The position numbers and the translations under genes are program-made. A model generated the notes under the pieces. It saw only the letters and a program-made list of their open reading frames with translations, was not told the origin of the DNA and searched no databases. A stretch of DNA of 7,165 nt. It comes from an uncultured Leucobacter sp. Lineage in GTDB: Bacteria; Actinomycetota; Actinomycetes; Actinomycetales; Microbacteriaceae. Below, one piece after another: positions 6,381 to 7,165 of this stretch. How positions within the stretch are numbered: position 1 is the stretch's first letter; every line of letters begins with the position of its first letter. Location: positions 1-7,165 of the forward strand of contig CALMSE010000342.1 of the NCBI GenBank assembly GCA_937872275.1, in the 5' to 3' direction.

Positions 6381-6639
6381 TGCCGGATCCGACCTCGCTG
6401 ATCGGCATCGGCCTCTCGTCCGGTTGCACCTGCACACGGACCACGAAACTGCACGCCTGTTCCGAGGGGTCGGCTCCCCTGCCCGCCGCCGGCCTCGCGA
6501 TCTCGTGCTCTCTGCGCGGCTGCGACGCGGTGCAGTGCGCGGCGGCGTCCGCCGTGATCGAAAGTCGGCCCTGCGCGTCTGCACGGTCTCCGGCGACCGC
6601 ACGGAGACACTGCTCAGCCCGGCGACTCAGCCCGGCTGC
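6381..6639 (+). other. 259-bp stretch with a possible Cys-rich reading frame; no confident gene
   Basis: An ATG at 6380-6382 overlaps the DUF4192 stop by one base (TGATG). It has an excellent Shine-Dalgarno (GGGAAGGA, 6366-6373) six bases upstream. The frame reads MPDPTSLIGIGLSSGCT and stays open past the edge of the window. Third codon positions are about 85% G/C for the first 60 codons, then the bias weakens. The predicted product is odd: about eight Cys in the first 80 residues, with no recognised domain. Beyond 6640 the frame runs antisense to the cysteine desulfurase, where openness means little. The opening resembles CobE/CbiG C-terminal proteins, but the likeness stops after about 13 residues. 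It could be a short real gene, a decayed one, or spacer between convergent genes. Small hairpins (AGGGG 6465-6469 with CCCCT 6476-6480) have no T-run. Confidence 0.3.
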
Positions 6640-6651
6640 TCAGCCCCGCCG
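6613..6651. repeat. 13-bp tandem repeat, three copies, over a stop codon
   Basis: CTCAGCCCGGC occurs at 6613-6623 and 6626-6636, and as CTCAGCCCCGC at 6639-6649, with an exact period of 13. The third copy carries the TGA stop of the cysteine desulfurase (minus strand). Because 13 is not a multiple of three, the three TGA triplets (6642-6640, 6629-6627, 6616-6614) fall in three different frames. Confidence 0.7.
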
Positions 6652-7165
6652 CTTCGCCAGGGCCGTGGCCGTCTCCGCGGTCAGCACTTCGAGCACCCGG
6701 TCGAGCACGGCCCCGCCCTCCGGCCCGTCGAGCGGAGCGGGCAGGGTGAAGCGGATCGCCGTCTGCGCGAGCGTCGGAGAGATGCCCATGGCCAGCAGCA
6801 CGGGCGAGGGCTCGTCACGGCCCGCGGCGCAGGCCGACCCCGAGGAGGCCGCGACGCCTGCCGCATCGAGCGCGACGAGCAGAGACTCGCCGCTCACCGC
6901 GCGCACCACGAAGGAGGCGTGCCCGGGCAGCCGCTCCTCGGGGTGGCCGGTCAGCATCGCCCCCGGAACTTCCCCGAGCACACGGCGGATGAGCTCGTCA
7001 CGGCTGCGCACGAGCGCGAGCGCGCGGGTGCCGATGCCCTCGACAGCCGCCTCCACGGCGGCGGCGAAGCCCGCGATCGCCGGCACGTTCTCCGTGCCCG
7101 AGCGCGCGCCGCCCTCCTGCACCGCCGCCGCCAGGTTCAGCGAACTGAAGTCCGGGTTGGAGGGG
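6640..7165 (-). CDS. cysteine desulfurase, NifS/IscS class, C-terminal part (5' end outside window)
   Basis: The visible part is 174 codons of a PLP-dependent enzyme that moves sulfur from cysteine to an active-site cysteine, for Fe-S clusters or tRNA thiolation. QEGGARSGTENVPAIAGFAAA (coded just left of 7122) is the RSGTENV signature. SSGSACAAGRDEPSPVLLAMG holds the catalytic Cys (codon 6831-6829) on the class I loop. FTLPAPLDGPE precedes the C-terminal helix. The PLP lysine (HK motif) and the N-terminal 55% or so lie beyond the right edge, so the 5' end given is the window limit. The GTG at 7122 is internal, not a start. The residues just before QE read LNLAAAV where the family usually has a GGG run. 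The TGA stop lies in a 13-bp repeat. It converges on the DUF4192 gene. The partner scaffold or tRNA-modifying gene is not in view. Confidence 0.9.
   Translation of the reverse strand, partial: PSNPDFSSLNLAAAVQEGGARSGTENVPAIAGFAAAVEAAVEGIGTRALALVRSRDELIRRVLGEVPGAMLTGHPEERLPGHASFVVRAVSGESLLVALDAAGVAASSGSACAAGRDEPSPVLLAMGISPTLAQTAIRFTLPAPLDGPEGGAVLDRVLEVLTAETATALAKRRG

Noticed and set aside
6380..6430. Likeness of the opening residues (LIGIGLSSG) to CobE/CbiG-type cobalamin proteins
   Set aside because: The likeness ends after about 13 residues and does not resume in any frame downstream, so it does not support a named gene.
4781..6610. Two long minus-strand open frames (about 600 residues each) across the DUF4192 gene
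   Set aside because: Both have Arg/Ser/Ala-rich composition with no family blocks and are antisense to a recognisable protein. Long antisense frames are expected at this GC content, and both would run into the operon promoter.

Overview
The window looks like chromosomal DNA of a high-GC Gram-positive actinobacterium. Three things support this: very high GC with strongly GC-biased third codon positions, a DUF4192 protein (a family I know essentially from Actinobacteria), and an apparently leaderless TetR gene. A Microbacteriaceae-type host such as Leucobacter or Microbacterium is my guess from general resemblance; nothing in the sequence proves it. I see no insertion sequence, integrase, CRISPR array, rRNA or tRNA.

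Layout, left to right. Positions 1-430 (+) hold the C-terminal part of an ECF42-type RNA polymerase sigma factor. A GTG-started cupin with an intact metal-binding HxH motif follows (471-926, +). It converges on a four-gene minus-strand block, which is the main interest of the window. Read in its own direction, the block is: a small metal-less-looking DUF861-type cupin (4701-4348), a flavin amine oxidase resembling 6-hydroxy-L-nicotine oxidase (4351-3050), an APC-superfamily amino acid/amine permease (3053-1629), a strong GC hairpin, and a TetR-family regulator (1568-969). The first three genes overlap by four bases (ATGA) at each junction and so form one translationally coupled operon.

The operon has a readable promoter, TTGACA-N17-TAGCGT on the minus strand. 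A perfect 16-bp palindrome (4760-4775) lies over the predicted transcription start, and an imperfect copy covers the -35 box about 43 bp away. This is a typical TetR-type repression layout, and the TetR gene at the operon's end is the obvious candidate repressor. The simplest reading is an amine uptake and oxidation unit: the permease imports an amine, the flavoenzyme oxidises it, and the regulator senses the amine or its product. The substrate cannot be read from the sequence, and no aldehyde dehydrogenase or catalase is present in the window.

Divergent from the operon is a DUF4192 protein (4974-6380, +) of unknown function. About 260 bp follow with no confident gene, although a possible Cys-rich reading frame with a good Shine-Dalgarno starts on the DUF4192 stop codon. 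The window ends in the C-terminal part of a class I (NifS/IscS-like) cysteine desulfurase on the minus strand (7165-6640). A 13-bp tandem repeat in three copies sits over its stop codon and places TGA in all three frames.
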